Part shown: piece after piece, positions 11,501 to 19,072 of the stretch | Layout of the letters: each line of letters starts with the position of its first letter | How positions within the stretch are numbered: the first letter of the stretch is position 1 | Assembly (NCBI RefSeq): GCF_000003605.2 | Contig: NW_003106597.1 | Span: forward strand, 45,958 to 88,385 | Reading direction: 5' to 3' | Length of the DNA stretch: 42,428 nt | Source of the DNA: Saccoglossus kowalevskii | Taxonomy: Eukaryota > Hemichordata > Enteropneusta > Harrimaniidae | Position numbers and translations under genes: made by a program | The notes under the pieces: generated by a model | Told to the model about the DNA's origin: nothing | Databases searched by the model: none | Seen by the model: the letters and a program-made list of their open reading frames with translations, nothing else

Positions 11501-14500
11501 TAGCACATTAGTGGTATCAAATGAAATAGTGCAGGAATAACAAGTTAANNNNNNNNNNNNNNNNNNNNNNNNNNNNNNNNNNNNNNNNNNNNNNNNNNTT
11601 GTTTATGTTCGTCTAAAGTTTATTCAGTTTCGTCCAAGACAAAATAACTGTTATTTAACATCCCAGCTAACAACATGATACTCGCAGACGAAAAAGTTCC
11701 ACTAATGCAGGGGAATGAAATTTACTTTTTTTTTATTCATAATTAATATACTATTTTGAAGAAATGCACAAAACTGTAGGTGTAATGCGAAACCTCGACA
11801 CCTTTAAAAAATTAAGAAAATGTTTTCATCCATAACTTGAGAAATACTGATACGAATTAGTTCAAATTGTCAGTATGAACTTGACACCGGTATGTTACCA
11901 TGTTCTAAACTTTCAACCAATTTCAAATTCTGTTTCAGAAATTATAGTTGAAATCAGTCCGTTCATTTTTCACAACGGGTGCTATAATGTCATACTTGCT
12001 AGAGAAGCTAGATGGTGAAGTACATATATACTGAAAAAAAGTTGAATATTTAAAGAATGAAAAGCTTCATAAAAAATGTAAATTGCATTCTACTGCATTG
12101 TTAGAGATCTTTTAACTGGGGAGCATTATGTTGTTAGCACTTACGCTTTGAGTGTCTAATTTCCACCAACTGTGTTACGTCTGATTAAATTATTCCGCAT
12201 TGTTAGCCTAAGTGATATTGAGAAAATAATATCTGAAAAGAACGGCCTTTAAATTGTTATTAAATTTATGATGGTATTTGGATTACCTGAATAACGATAT
12301 AGTTAACTTTCGACGAAATGGTGATTCGAAAATGTGAACAGTACCCAGGTAGTTGGAGATGATCTTTTTGCTAAGCATACATATCCCTAATTGCTTCTAA
12401 GAGCCAGTCTAACAAGTCATTAACGATATCTGCGTTTGTATATCCATAGATCCTAGCATATATGGTACAGAATTCGCCAATCCACAAGGTCACATTGAAG
12501 ATTCGCATATTTTCAACGAATGTTTCGAACTTTAGCTATATGGTCAATGCACACATATTCTTAAGTTCTTTTAATGCACAAAAGTTTCTTAAAAAATTAA
12601 AGAGCATAGTTGAACTCTGGTGACCTTGCCCTTTGTTATATATTATAATTCCCTTTATCACAGTTTGTTTCAATATAAATATGCATTGTCATAATTAATT
12701 TTGAATACAAACAAGTTTTGGGGTTGAACCAACAGTGGGGAATCAGTCTACCGAATGTCCTTAAAAGATGTAAATATATTACAAAAACATTGGTGCCTTA
12801 TTTGTTTAATTATTTTAAGAGACATAATTTCCAGTTTTATTCAAAGTAATTCAGATATTTTAGTACTAAAAATAAATGCCTAATCGCAAAAAAAAAGTCC
12901 AGCATTTAGACGTGAATAGATTCATAAAACATGCAAGATAACTTTGAACTAAACATATTTTCTATTAGCTTCAGATCTTGATCAAAGTTTGGCACCCAGT
13001 TCATAGGAGTACTTATATTGATTTTCTGACATCTTGTTTTCTGTAAAGATTTTATTGGTAGGTTTAAAAATGTGTATCAGACTGTGCAATCTCTCCATGA
13101 GTTGGTTTTGAAACCCAGTATGGGATTCTGGGATACATTACCAAGGATATTATTACAAGATAAATCATTTGCCTCATTGAACACATACAACAATGCATAT
13201 TTCCACTGAGATCAGTGACCTTTGATGTGTATCACCAGTGATCAGTCAAGTAGAAACAGTCAAAATATTTTATCAGATTTTCTCAATTTTTGCATGATAT
13301 TTTCATACAGGACATCTGTTGTTCAAACTCAGGGAAGACATTATACTGATGAATAAAGTGACCAAGTTTGATGAAGTTTGGAATAGAATTAGTAAAGTTA
13401 TTATGCACACAATAACAATTATTAACGACGACGACGACGACGACAACAACAACAACAACAACGACAACATCGGACAAAATCTTTCCCTTAATATACCTTT
13501 CCCTTCCATCTTTGATGGTACGGGCAAGGTAAAAAACGGTTTTCATGACAATTTGAAAAAAAAGTACGTCTGCATTGTTTGACATGTTTCTATATCTAGC
13601 GTAGGATAATAACCAGACAACGTTTTGTCGCACAGTACGAAGCGTGAACACGGGTGGCCAAGTGAGAAAACATTATGAAGTAGTAGAAAGTTCACAGACA
13701 TACGAGATGGGGTGCTGCTCGGAATGCGTTTGTACATCAACAATCACGTTGATTGATTTCAGATAGAAATATTTATTTTACAAACCGCGTAGTGTTTATA
13801 TGTAACAATAACAGCGTGCTAAATTATTTCGAGTTCTTGTCACTGGTTGCGAGATCAATCTGAACTTCCGTCAGTAAGTTATGCAATGATGTTTACATTA
13901 CCAATGAGAGACTTTTTTCCATTTGGTTCTTAGGGAAACAATTCCTAACAAATTGCAGCGGAGTTTTACAGATTTCGGATAATCAGAAATACGTCCCGTT
14001 TATAATGAGCTTACCAGCATCAAGATAATAATACAACTTTTCATTTTCATGTTTTAATTTCATCATTTTCATAGGTCTGGAATAGCATTCAGTACAGTAC
14101 ACTCTTTACGATACAGTACAGTATATATTGTTGAACTGCTTTTCTCTCCATAAATCTATTTGTTAAAATAATTTATGTGTTACGCAAAATCGTCTGACTC
14201 GTCAAAGAGTTTTGAATTGTTTTTCGGATCAGTGGGTCACAGCTATGTTATGTTGAACGTCAGCCTCTCGTAAAGAACCGCTGGGCATATAGTGCAACAG
14301 GAAACCCGACCTTTGACCCGCCTCCATTTGGACCACCCCACTCCCGAACTTTACTTGCGCGTTGTAAAATTTCCTATTCAGTTAAACTGTCACGTGTTTA
14401 TTCAAGGGGTCGATGTTCGTTTCACAACAGTCACATGACTGGAGTAAACAATGATCAATTTTGAGTAAATCAAAAAATTTCCTGATTTCTATTTTGTGCC

Positions 14501-16742
14501 AGTTTACTAAAGGTAGCCCGAGTCGTTTCCAACGCAACGCAGATTTCATTTGTAGCCAATAGTGTAACGTCCACAACTTGAACGCGGCGGATATTTGTGT
14601 AATATTGGTTCTAGATAAAACAAATGGATGGATGGATGGATTCCAGCTAAAAATGCACGATCTTTCCTTTGCGTGGCCAAAATGATTATAAAAGTCCTGA
14701 AACAATGCAATAATATATCTGAAAATTTTGTGCGAAGAATACAGGCTAAAATTGAAGTGGGAACAATTGTGATTCAAAATAGAACAATGAAATCATCATC
14801 ATTACGGGAAAAAAATATAACCACAAGAAAAGGTTTAACGACGAAGTCAATGACGACAACAACAATGAGGGCAGACATTTTTCCTTAATATACAATGACC
14901 TTCAACTAAAATGATACAGACAAAGTAAAAATGAAACCAAGGTTGGTTTTGTGTTAAAAATATCCCGACGGAATGGTAATTGTTGACATCGGTTTAGTTC
15001 ACTTACAACTTTCTCTCTTTGTTAACATTTCTGACGTTATTCAGCACTGTCGAAATTGTTGACGTTATCTGATTGGTTCCGTGAATAAGTATAGACGTTC
15101 ACGAAATGAACGACAAAATCTACCAGAGCAATGAGACTGACGTCACGAAATGAACGACACAATCTACCAGAGCAACGAGACTGGTGGCACGAAGTGAACG
15201 ATACAATCTACCAGACCAGTGAAACTGGCGTCGCGAAATGAAAGACACAATCTACTAGAGCAATGAGACTGGTGGCACGAAATGAACGACACAATCTACC
15301 AGAGCAGTGAGACTGACGTCAAGAAATGTACCACACAATCTACCATAGCAATGAGACTGACGTCACGAAATGAACGACACAATCTACCAGAATAATGAGA
15401 CTGACGTCACGAAATGAACGACACAATCTACCTGAGCAATGAGACTGACGTTGCAAAATAAACGACACAATCTACCAGAGCAATGAGATTGACGTCACGA
15501 AATAAACGACACAATCTACCAGAGCAATGAGATTGACGTCACGAAATAAACGACACAATCTACCAGAGCAGTGAAACTGACGCCATGAAGACACAATCTA
15601 CCAGAGCAATGAGACTGACGTCACGAAATGAACGACACAATCTACTAGAGCAATGAGACTGACGTCAGGGAATGAACGACACAATCTACCAGAGCAATGA
15701 GACTGACGTCACGAAATGAACGACACAATCTACCAGAGCAATGAGACTGACGTCACGAAATGAACGACACAATCTACCAGAGCAATGAGACTGACGTCAG
15801 GAAATGAACGACACAATCTACCAGAGCAGTGAAACTGACGTCACGAACGACACAATCTACCAGAGCAATGAGACTGACGTCAGGAAATGAACGACACAAT
15901 CTACCAGAGCAATGAGACTGACGTCACGAAATGAACGACACAATCTACCAGAGCAATGAGACTGACGTCACGAAATGAACGACACAATTCACCAGAGCAA
16001 TGAGACTGACGTCGCGAAATGAACGACACAATCTACCAGAGCAATGACACTGACATCAGGAAATGAACGACACAATCTACCAGAGCAATGAGACTGACGT
16101 CACGAAATGAACGACACAATCTACCAGAGCAATGAGACTGACGTCAGGAAATGAACGACACAATCTACCAGAGCAATGAGACTGACGTCACGAAATGAAC
16201 GACACAATCTACCAGAGCAAAGAGACTGACGTCACGAAATGAACGACACAATCCACAAGAGCAGTGAAATTGACGTCACGAACGACACAATCAGTGCAGT
16301 GAGAATGACTTGGCGACAATTTAATTAAGGCGACATCATTCGGTGTTATTTAAATACGAAGATATTTACAATCACCGCGCAGTATGCTGTTTTGGAAATA
16401 CTTTATAATCGGGTTGAAGAAGCCCATGAAAGCGTGAGTTAGATAGAAGTTATATTATGCTGCAATTCGAGGGACCAAAATATAATGGGGAAATAGCGTA
16501 AACATCATGAACAGTGGTGTCCTGCTATACAATTCTGCTGACTGTTGTGGCCGCTTTAACAGTAATTGGCTCCAGATTAATATCCCCGTTAGCACATACT
16601 AGTATTACAATGGAACAATTACATACCCACTCAGCACTGTAAACTTATTGTCACCAGCGCCCTTGCGTGTATCGTACTGACCATTAACAGCTCCCCTCAT
16701 GCAGACTCCAATAAAGACGAGGAACCATAGAGAAGGGACCAT
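509..16742 (-). CDS. Fibrillin, 5' part of gene (13 coding exons, partial at the window's left edge)
   Basis: Secreted extracellular-matrix glycoprotein that assembles into microfibrils and, in vertebrates, binds latent TGF-beta complexes. The exons join in consistent phase to about 568 residues (allowing for two missing bases in exon 6). Order: signal peptide, unique N-terminal domain (CGSR...YCCPGW), EGF1-3, hybrid domain 1, two calcium-binding EGFs, TB1 with its CCC triplet, an EGF4-like module, two more cbEGFs and one atypical EGF. This is the fibrillin N-terminal order, and short stretches such as RDYRTGPCF and PHPCRRG look nearly identical to human FBN1 from memory. LTBPs share hybrid and TB domains but do not start this way. 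All internal introns after exon 2 are phase 1, as expected for shuffled EGF/TB modules. The gene continues past position 1. Orthology to a specific vertebrate paralogue is not implied. Confidence 0.95.
626..1426. other. Fibrillin intron 12
   Basis: Non-coding DNA between exons 12 and 13. I see no gene, only a short CATTTCACAC-type repetition near 1190..1220 and a run of A at 1371..1380. Confidence 0.7.
1427..1552 (-). CDS. Fibrillin exon 12: calcium-binding EGF
   Basis: Encodes [20 protein letters not shown], then [21 protein letters not shown]. All calcium-binding signature residues are present. Length is 126 bp, phase 1-1. The donor lies in GTAG|GTAGGT, where two in-register GT choices exist; the first keeps phase 1. 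Confidence 0.92.
   Translation of the reverse strand: MLTSVVTVHVFVVMDDVITFLAVIVVFVMPDIRCHPMANIV
1754..1876 (-). CDS. Fibrillin exon 11: calcium-binding EGF
   Basis: Encodes [20 protein letters not shown], then [20 protein letters not shown]. Calcium ligands D-I-N-E and the Asn after cysteine 3 are present. Length is 123 bp, phase 1-1. The 3' splice site is unusual: a run of 23 T on the coding strand directly precedes GAG|A rather than a typical YAG. Confidence 0.9.
1880..1902. repeat. Poly(A) run forming a splice-acceptor pyrimidine tract
   Basis: Twenty-three consecutive A on the plus strand. Read on the minus strand it is a poly(T) tract directly upstream of the exon 11 acceptor. The remaining intron (1903..2702) is non-coding except for the tetranucleotide array at 2397. 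Confidence 0.8.
2397..2545. repeat. Compound tetranucleotide array (ATAG, ATGA, ATAA)
   Basis: TAGA units grade into TGAA units and then a long run of AAAT units ending in AATT-rich DNA. The stretch just before it (CACCTATAAATGGGCC...) could be the 3' end of a retroposed SINE-like element with a simple-repeat tail, but no promoter boxes were seen. Confidence 0.9.
2703..2930 (-). CDS. Fibrillin exon 10: end of TB1, EGF4-like module and a two-cysteine remnant
   Basis: Encodes the last TB1 cysteine (ESYIQSC), a short linker [13 protein letters not shown], a full EGF ([14 protein letters not shown] to [15 protein letters not shown]), and a stub [16 protein letters not shown] with only two cysteines. 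FBN1 has a long proline-rich segment between TB1 and EGF4; here only about 13 residues remain. The stub resembles the C-terminal third of an EGF. Length is 228 bp, phase 1-1, with good splice sites (TTTTTTAG; AAAG|GTGAGA). Confidence 0.88.
3101..3256 (-). CDS. Fibrillin exon 9: TB1 (8-cysteine) domain
   Basis: Encodes [17 protein letters not shown], then [14 protein letters not shown] and [11 protein letters not shown]. The cysteine triplet flanked by single cysteines is diagnostic of TGF-beta-binding-like (TB) domains, found only in fibrillins and LTBPs. Seven of the eight TB cysteines are here; the eighth is in exon 10 (ESYIQSC). Length is 156 bp, phase 1-1. Confidence 0.93.
3659..3784 (-). 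CDS. Fibrillin exon 8: calcium-binding EGF
   Basis: Encodes [20 protein letters not shown], then [21 protein letters not shown]. Calcium-binding residues D-I-N-E and the Asn after cysteine 3 are present. Length is 126 bp, phase 1-1. It lies just before the TB1 exon, as cbEGF2 does in fibrillins. Confidence 0.92.
3919..4423. mobile_element. Non-autonomous DNA transposon (MITE-like), 505 bp
   Basis: Ends are inverted repeats: AAGGTAGAAGCCTAGTCATA at 3919 and its near-perfect reverse complement (TATGAGTAGGCTTCTACCTT) at the right end, with one mismatch. An internal inverted pair (GTCACCAGGCT near 4183 and GGCTGGTGAC near 4308) is also present. There is no coding capacity. It lies in the fibrillin intron between exons 7 and 8. 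The family is not identified, and I see no clear target-site duplication. Confidence 0.7.
4619..4728. repeat. 39-bp tandem repeat, 3 copies
   Basis: The unit contains GAAATGTAAGAAAATGAGCC followed by AATCACCTTGAA, repeated three times with one or two changes. It lies in the fibrillin intron between exons 7 and 8. Confidence 0.85.
4909..5034 (-). CDS. Fibrillin exon 7: calcium-binding EGF
   Basis: Encodes [20 protein letters not shown], then [21 protein letters not shown]. The D-I-D-E start and the Asn plus aromatic between cysteines 3 and 4 are the calcium-binding EGF signature. Length is 126 bp, phase 1-1, like FBN1 cbEGF1, whose opening DVDECQAIPG is similar. Acceptor TTTTTGCAG; donor G|GTAAGA. 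Confidence 0.92.
5452..6830. repeat. Dispersed-repeat block with about four 322-bp tandem units
   Basis: The motif CAGTTATGCATGGACG recurs at about 5711, 6034 and 6356 (spacing 323 and 322 bp), with a diverged copy near 6659 and a partial copy near 5540. Units share GGCGGCCATTTTGTTTT and CACATTTTCACCATTCCGGA. The block starts TAGTCCCCGCTCGAACG and ends near AACGGGGACGTGTCA, so the outer edges carry complementary CCCCG/CGGGG. Short reading frames in each unit are repeat translation, not genes. This occupies most of the intron between exons 6 and 7. Confidence 0.85.
6983..7178 (-). CDS. Fibrillin exon 6: hybrid domain 1, frame broken by two missing bases
   Basis: Encodes [16 protein letters not shown], then in other frames DELEG and [17 protein letters not shown], then [17 protein letters not shown] and NDCV. 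This is the hybrid domain 1 cysteine pattern. No single frame is open across the exon: one reading frame is lost just after NNMC and again before MVCTK. Each break needs one extra G (near 7128..7130 and 7112..7117 on the plus strand). The exon is 196 bp, while phase 1-1 continuity and the remembered FBN1 exon both predict 198. Because every flanking exon is intact, undercalled G runs in the assembly are more likely than a dead gene. Confidence 0.85.
7283..7438. mobile_element. Small MITE-like element, 156 bp
   Basis: Bounded by 11-bp perfect inverted repeats, TGTTGCCCTCA at 7283 and TGAGGGCAACA ending at 7438. The interior is AT-rich with GGTCGGTCGG. It lies in the intron between exons 5 and 6, close to the exon 5 donor. 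No target duplication is obvious. Confidence 0.65.
7471..7566 (-). CDS. Fibrillin exon 5: EGF3
   Basis: Encodes [18 protein letters not shown] and [13 protein letters not shown], a six-cysteine EGF nearly identical in layout to FBN1 EGF3. Length is 96 bp, phase 1-1, the same length as the FBN1 exon as I recall it. The donor is the weak G|GTTTGT. The inverted-repeat element at 7283..7438 lies only about 33 bp downstream of this donor. Confidence 0.9.
7964..8064. mobile_element. Short inverted-repeat element, 101 bp
   Basis: AAGCAGGGAGTCGT at the left is matched by ACGACTCCCCTGCTT at the right, inverted with one extra base; weaker pairing continues inward (TGTGCG/CGCATGCGC). It is probably a MITE relic in the intron between exons 4 and 5. 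Confidence 0.5.
8156..8257 (-). CDS. Fibrillin exon 4: EGF2
   Basis: Encodes [20 protein letters not shown] and then [11 protein letters not shown], a six-cysteine EGF without calcium-binding residues. Length is 102 bp, phase 1-1. The trailing GK plus the next exon gives GKPVC, matching GQPVC at the same junction of FBN1. Donor AAAC|GTATGT; acceptor TTTTCAG. Confidence 0.9.
8487..8654. mobile_element. MITE with long inverted repeats and a 10-bp target duplication
   Basis: Inverted arms CGGAACGTTTCTTGGATAAT (from 8494) and its complement (ending at 8644) continue into TGACCTAAA/TTTAGGTCA, about 35 bp in total plus looser outer pairing. The direct repeat GTCTGCCCAC flanks the element at 8477..8486 and 8655..8664. 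A 9-10 bp duplication with long arms suggests a Mutator-like origin; 8 bp would point to hAT. It lies in the intron between exons 3 and 4. Confidence 0.8.
9004..9111 (-). CDS. Fibrillin exon 3: EGF1
   Basis: Encodes a compact non-calcium [23 protein letters not shown] and onward through PDGQTGPSC, then a GGTQRT linker. It has six cysteines in EGF spacing and resembles FBN1 EGF1 (GNGFCSRPNMCTCPSGQ region). Length is 108 bp, phase 1-1. The donor C|GTAAGT joins to exon 4 to give RTQDTSAC. Confidence 0.9.
9874..9956 (-). CDS. Fibrillin exon 2: unique N-terminal domain
   Basis: This 83-bp exon (phase 2 in, phase 1 out) encodes [18 protein letters not shown] and continues to a final cysteine, CVVP. 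The C...CC...C pattern is the fibrillin unique N-terminal domain, which takes part in head-to-tail microfibril assembly. Human FBN1 exon 3 is also 83 bp with the same phases (from memory), which supports the boundaries. Acceptor is TTTGCAG; donor is C|GTAAGT. Confidence 0.9.
10034..10197. mobile_element. Possible small inverted-repeat element
   Basis: CCAGTGGTGG at the left and CCACCACTGG at the right form a 10-bp perfect inverted pair 164 bp apart. There is no clear target duplication, so this may be chance. Confidence 0.3.
10609..10819. mobile_element. MITE with TACTGTAAAA termini, 211 bp
   Basis: The left end TACTGTAAAATTACTTATTT with CACTGGGTTT pairs with the right end AAACCCAGTGAATAATTAAC with CCTTTTACAGTA. 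The TA ends fit a TA target duplication, as in Tc1/mariner-type elements. The interior has two diverged copies of a TTCACTGGGTTTAAATT-like segment. It lies in fibrillin intron 1. Confidence 0.75.
11549..11598. other. Assembly gap (50 N)
   Basis: Fifty consecutive N in fibrillin intron 1. The round number suggests a placeholder of unknown true length. Confidence 0.99.
11599..15093. other. Fibrillin intron 1, gene-free part
   Basis: AT-rich intron sequence with no recognisable exon on either strand. It contains the GAC/AAC microsatellite at 13427 and, at its right end, two CRE-like sites TGACGTTA at 15032 and 15060 just before the minisatellite. The 131-codon minus-strand frame at 14382..14777 has no recognisable features. 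Confidence 0.6.
13427..13469. repeat. Trinucleotide microsatellite (GAC)n(AAC)n
   Basis: About six GAC units followed by about six AAC units and a GACAAC tail. Frames through it read poly-Asp/Asn or poly-Val and are not genes. Confidence 0.9.
15094..16310. repeat. 44-bp minisatellite, about 28 copies, most carrying a CRE palindrome
   Basis: The consensus unit begins GACGTCACGAAATGAACGAC, then ACAATCTACCAGAGCAATGA and GACT (44 bp). Reading by eye gives 28 units. Three are shortened by about 5-9 bp, and those nearer the left end are most diverged while the centre and right are nearly identical. Each junction ACT|GACGTCA creates TGACGTCA, the full CREB/ATF binding palindrome; I count 20 perfect copies. 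The array lies in fibrillin intron 1, about 320 bp downstream of exon 1 in the gene's direction. Confidence 0.95.
16627..16742 (-). CDS. Fibrillin exon 1: start codon and signal peptide
   Basis: ATG at 16742 (minus strand) opens [14 protein letters not shown], a hydrophobic signal-peptide core, with likely cleavage near AVNG-QYD. The mature stretch [17 protein letters not shown] is short and polar and contains no R-X-X-R site, unlike FBN1. The donor GG|GTATGT leaves two bases, and joining to exon 2 yields SGANVCGSR, matching the fibrillin N-terminal motif. Upstream of the ATG, a pyrimidine stretch ending in CAG at 16761 could be a splice acceptor, so a non-coding first exon further right is possible. 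Confidence 0.85.
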
Positions 16743-18958
16743 CTTGTAGCTTGGCCAAACCTGAGGAATGGAACAGAACCCCGTTACACAAGTATCGCCA
16801 TTAAACTATCCTCAAGGCCTCGGTTCACGTGAGTTCACGTAAGGTCGAATCTCATTCAAACAACAATAATAGTAACGCCGATGCCGTTTTGTTGTCGTTT
16901 TCTTTGATGATTGCGATATAATGCAACAAACGAATCGGTCATCGAACGATAATTGGTTAAGTGATAGCAAGCCGAGATGCTATCACGCACAACTGATAGT
17001 CCCTTTCACTTTCACAGTAATCCACTCGAGTAGTTGTGTCTATCGTAATGTATGGAACATACCCTTGGCGGTTACTATACAAGAACACTGGTGGATACAA
17101 TTGCAGTCTAAGTACACACAGGGCAGCTTAGGCAACACGTAATCCAGAAATCTTCACGCTCAGAAAACACATGGCGATGAAATAAGTACGCTGCCTGAGA
17201 GCAGAAGGTTGCTATGTGATCAATGTTTGGCGATGATGTAGAACATAAATAAAGGAATTCCTCCAGTCTCACAGAGAGCCTTAAGTTACACAACTGGGAC
17301 ACAACTATTAACGGGTACTAGAGACAACACGTCTATAAATCGGCGTAACAAAGTGACAGGAAGTCCTCACTTGGGAACTTGGAGACAAACAAGATCGCTG
17401 TTTGTTATCAAGCAGCGTCCGGTACAACCGTCTACTAGTGCAGGTCAGCCGAGGAGACACCACGCCGCCTGCATCCATTCACATGGGTATGATGGGTGTG
17501 CGATGGTGGGGAAAAAGGCCCTTCAAGGATACAAGGTACAATGAGTGATATCATGCGGACAAATAGTTGCCGTTTTCAAAACAGACAAAGCCGAAAATCA
17601 GCGATAAAACTTTACTGTTATCACACTGGAACACTATCTATTACGAATATATCCTTGAATTACACAACCTATTATGAGACATATAGCATGCGCCGTTCAT
17701 AACACTCTGGCGGAAATATATACGCCAAGAGTGGAACTAACAACGACGACGATGACAACAACAACAACAACAACAACATTATCATCATCATCATCATCGT
17801 CATTGTCATCGTCATTGTCATCGTCATCATCATGTATTTGTTTTAGGTGTATGTCACCATTACTAGCCAGACTACCCACGGTTGGTTGAAAAAAACACGT
17901 GAATTATCGTTGAATTAGTGAGTTGAAGAAGGGACTGGAACACCAGTACCACGACGTTGTGGGCGCTGTTATTACAATTGGCATTTTGCATTTCTCGTTT
18001 TGAACACTAGGTGGCATCCATAATAGTTGTTGTGCCCTATCCAATTTAATCTTTCACAAATCCCCCAAGCAATTCTATATTTATACTAGCGCATATCAAA
18101 ATACTGGTATACAACGAATACCACAATAGACTTTTCTGTAATCGATGTACGCAGAATTGCACCCCCTGTAAATAAAAACGGCTAGTGTATACAGTAACGA
18201 CAAACTTAAGAAAGGAAAATGAAGGAAGATAGAACAATAAATGGATGCACTGTACACAATTAGTAAGCACACGTGTTTTTTGTTTTTTTGGCTGAACAGT
18301 GGAACAATACTCTATGATCACCTGATACAGTAGATTTAAATGTGCGTGGGATGCATTAGAATATAATTATGCCTGCCAGTGGTATTATTTCAAGCCAGAA
18401 TTGTCGAATTACTCTGTTGCCATCACGTTACACTGTCAGTATCGTCGCGTTTACAGGTATGCATTATTTTATTCTAGAATTGGTTATGTAAATTGTCAGA
18501 TTGTGTAAAAGGTCTATGTTGGTCATTTAAACTGTTTTGTTCAGTTTGGGTTTAAAAAAAAACACTGCTTGTTGTAAGGATTTATATTTAAGTTACGACA
18601 CAAAACAGGAAACGATTCAATTTCACACAATGTAACTCAAAGCAACGACGCAATTATATTTTCAATGAATATATTTGAAATCAGCTTGAAAATTACCGCT
18701 GCTACGTCGAGCAATGACGCATTGCTTGAAATACAATGGTAGCCAGTTATTTGCAATTCTCCTGAAACTGATTTTCTCCATCGATAATAAAAATAGTGCG
18801 TCATCCGTTTTAAAATGAAGATGTTGTATATTCGGCCGGGGATTTGGTAAATGAAAGTGTTGGGAATGTTTGCTAGCACTAAAGTCTTTGTTGTTGTGTT
18901 CATGAATGTTGTGGCGTAGATTGTTTTATGTTATCCAACAGTTAACTCACGAACAGTC
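16743..18958. other. Divergent intergenic region between fibrillin and the methyltransferase gene
   Basis: The two genes are transcribed away from each other, so this 2.2 kb should hold both promoters and 5' UTRs. No TATA box or other core element could be assigned confidently. It includes the trinucleotide array at 17741. No coding sequence was recognised. Confidence 0.6.
17741..17833. repeat. Compound trinucleotide array (ACG/ACA/ATC/GTC)
   Basis: ACGACG, then ACAACA, then ATCATC and GTCATC/GTCATT units in tandem. Translated frames give poly-Thr, poly-Ser or poly-Asp and are not genes. Confidence 0.9.
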
Positions 18959-19072
18959 ATGCAGAAGACGAACCAGGAACTACAGGACAGACTTGCACAC
19001 ATATTGAACACTATAGAATCATTGGAAGGGGTCATCGAGGCTTATGACGAGTGGGCTGACACCCATGATCAG
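18959..19072 (+). CDS. METTL27-like exon 1
   Basis: Encodes residues 1-38, MQKTNQELQDRLAHILNTIE through EAYDEWADTHDQ. Length is 114 bp, ending in phase 0 at CAG|GTAATA. The amphipathic start and the YDEWA motif fit the family. Confidence 0.9.

Noticed and set aside
14382-14777. 131-codon minus-strand frame in fibrillin intron 1
   Set aside because: No domain, signal or splice context. Fibrillin exons 1 and 2 join perfectly in phase without it.
15094-16310. CRISPR-like array
   Set aside because: The repeats are contiguous 44-bp units without unique spacers, in an animal intron; it is a minisatellite.
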